From Planctomycetota bacterium (GTDB lineage Bacteria > Planctomycetota > UBA1135 > GCA-002686595), in contig JAPLOF010000058.1 of assembly GCA_026692665.1 (NCBI GenBank), positions 62,001-126,000 of the forward strand: a DNA stretch of 64,000 nt, read 5' to 3'. The translations under genes were made by a program, and so were the position numbers. The notes beneath the pieces were generated by a model. The model was not told the DNA's origin and did not search any database. It saw only the letters and a list, made by a program, of their open reading frames with translations. Of this stretch, positions 61,629-64,000 are shown one piece after another (positions within the stretch are counted from its first letter, which is position 1; every line of letters starts with the position of its first letter).

Positions 61629-62831
61629 CTATCCCGCGGACCCGGCCCGGCAACCGCGCGCGTGCGGACTGATCTTGCCCAGCGGGCGACCGGTCCGGGC
61701 CCCGGTCGCGCCCGGATGCGTGACCGGGATGCCCAGGACGCAGGCCGCGCCCAGGACGGCGAACACCAGGGCCTCGCGCGCCTTGGGGTCCAGGCCCACC
61801 GCCGCGGAGGAGCGGACGGGGATTCCCGTGCGGCGGGCGAGCGCCGCGAGCTGGGCCGGGTTGCGGGCCCCGCCGCCGGCCACCAGCAACTCACGCGGCC
61901 GCTCGGGGGCGAACCGCAGGAGCGCGTCCCCGACGGTCGCGGCCACGAAGTCCACCGCGGTCGCGAACAGGTCCTCCGGACCGCGCGCGAGGAGTCCCCG
62001 CGCGCGCGCCGACGCGACGATGCCGTCCAGCCAGGCCGAGCCGAACGTGTCGCGCCCCGTGCTCTTCGGAGGGACGCGCTCCAGGAACGGGTGCCGCAGG
62101 AGCTCGGCCAGGAGTCCCGGGTCGGCCCGCCCGCGCGCCGCGGCGGCGCCGTCCACGTCCATCTCGGCCGCGAGCAGCCGCCGCGCGAGCCCGTCGAGCA
62201 AGGCGTTCGCGGGCCCGGTGTCGAAGGCCAGGAGTCCCCCATCGCTCCCGAGCAGGGTCAGGTTGCCGAGCCCGCCCAGGTTGAGGATCGCCGCGGGCCG
62301 CGGCACGTGGGCGAAGAGCAACGCGTCGGCCAGCGGCGAGAGCGGCGCGCCCTCGCCACCGGCCGCGACGTCGCGCTGGCGGAAGTCGCTCGCGACCATG
62401 CAGTCGGCGATTTCGGCCACGAAGTCCCCGTCGCCCAGCTGCAGCGTGGCCGGCCCGCTGTCTTCGAGACCGTCGTGGTGCCACACGGTCTGCCCGTGGC
62501 TCCCCACGAGGTCGAGCTGGATCCCGGCGCGGTCGGCGACCGCGCGCGCCGCCGAGCCGAACGCGCGCCCGAGATCGCGATCGAGGAGCGCGGTCTCGCG
62601 CAACGAACACGGCGCCCCCTCGAGGACGGAGCGGACGCGGCGCGCGAGCTCGGGCGGATACGGCTCGCAGGCGTAGACGAGCAGCTCGGGCGGCTCGAGG
62701 GCGAGGCCCCGTTCGCCCTCTTTCGCCCGGATGCGGGCCAGCCCCACGTCGATCCCGTCGGCCGAGGTGCCCGACAGGACGCCGGCGACGAGGGCGCCCG
62801 GATCGAGGAAGCGTTCTTCGAGCGCGCGCAT
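61629..62831 (-). CDS. anmK: Anhydro-N-acetylmuramic acid kinase
   Basis: A 400-residue cytoplasmic kinase that phosphorylates and hydrolyses 1,6-anhydro-MurNAc during peptidoglycan recycling. Motifs: VLSGTSADGIDVGL (ATP phosphate loop), GSHGQTVWH, LNLGGLGNLT, FDTGPANALLD, and ELLVAGGGARNPAQL near the end (usually VCGGGAxN). The length is standard (~370-390, slightly longer tail). It is divergent from the NtrC-type regulator with 41 bp between the starts, so both promoters lie in or near that gap. Confidence 0.93.
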   Translation of the reverse strand: MRALEERFLDPGALVAGVLSGTSADGIDVGLARIRAKEGERGLALEPPELLVYACEPYPPELARRVRSVLEGAPCSLRETALLDRDLGRAFGSAARAVADRAGIQLDLVGSHGQTVWHHDGLEDSGPATLQLGDGDFVAEIADCMVASDFRQRDVAAGGEGAPLSPLADALLFAHVPRPAAILNLGGLGNLTLLGSDGGLLAFDTGPANALLDGLARRLLAAEMDVDGAAAARGRADPGLLAELLRHPFLERVPPKSTGRDTFGSAWLDGIVASARARGLLARGPEDLFATAVDFVAATVGDALLRFAPERPRELLVAGGGARNPAQLAALARRTGIPVRSSAAVGLDPKAREALVFAVLGAACVLGIPVTHPGATGARTGRPLGKISPHARGCRAGSAG

Positions 62832-62872
62832 CGCCGCGCCGATCCTACGGCGCGGCCCGCTACGATTCCCCC

Positions 62873-64000
<1,128 letters not shown>

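Overview
The window is very GC-rich, gene-dense bacterial DNA. It most likely comes from a Planctomycetota chromosome. This is an inference from gene content: several secreted proteins share a Cys-rich C-terminal module (CFGDG, CPC and WYRN motifs), a Ser/Thr kinase is fused to an FGE-like domain, there are squalene-cyclase-like toroid proteins beside ExbB/ExbD genes, and menaquinone is made by the futalosine route (MqnA). No rRNA, CRISPR array, prophage or insertion sequence was found. There is one tRNA (Thr, CGT).

Layout. 1-2.7 kb: AIM24-family and DUF533-type proteins, mqnA and a tiny zinc-ribbon protein. 2.8-17 kb: DNA topoisomerase VI subunits B and A, separated by four large secreted proteins, three of which are tandem paralogues with 2, 3 and 5 copies of one repeat. 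17-24 kb: housekeeping and hydrolase genes (DinB-like, M64 peptidase, ApaG, EF-P, M28 peptidase) and a short gene with an in-frame TGA that looks like a new selenoprotein. 24-37 kb: two membrane-anchored alpha-toroid proteins, two exported TPR proteins, ExbB, two ExbD proteins and two further membrane proteins; this is the most likely undescribed system. 37-43 kb: a membrane pyrophosphatase and a kinase/FGE fusion whose 3' end resembles a diversity-generating-retroelement target. 43-64 kb: DedA protein, metallophosphatase, EamA transporter, SGNH hydrolase, MauE/thioredoxin protein, methyltransferase, M28 peptidase, a degenerate PTS enzyme I, SNase-like nuclease, FG-GAP propeller, MoaB, BtpA, tRNA-Thr, an exported HEAT protein with a receiver-like domain, AnmK and a truncated NtrC-type regulator.

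How the genes may work together. ExbB/ExbD complexes use ion-motive force to drive a TonB-type partner. No ordinary TonB is seen here. Instead, the toroid proteins carry a TonB-like transmembrane segment (Pro-Trp, one His, then Ala-Gly) on a periplasmic alpha-toroid, and one of them is co-directional with two TPR proteins, ExbB and two ExbDs up to a strong terminator. I infer an energised envelope machine in which the toroid replaces the TonB C-terminal domain. The membrane pyrophosphatase just downstream could contribute to the ion gradient.

Long hairpins between convergent genes or after operons mark likely transcription ends. Many long open frames on opposite strands are composition artefacts and were left out.
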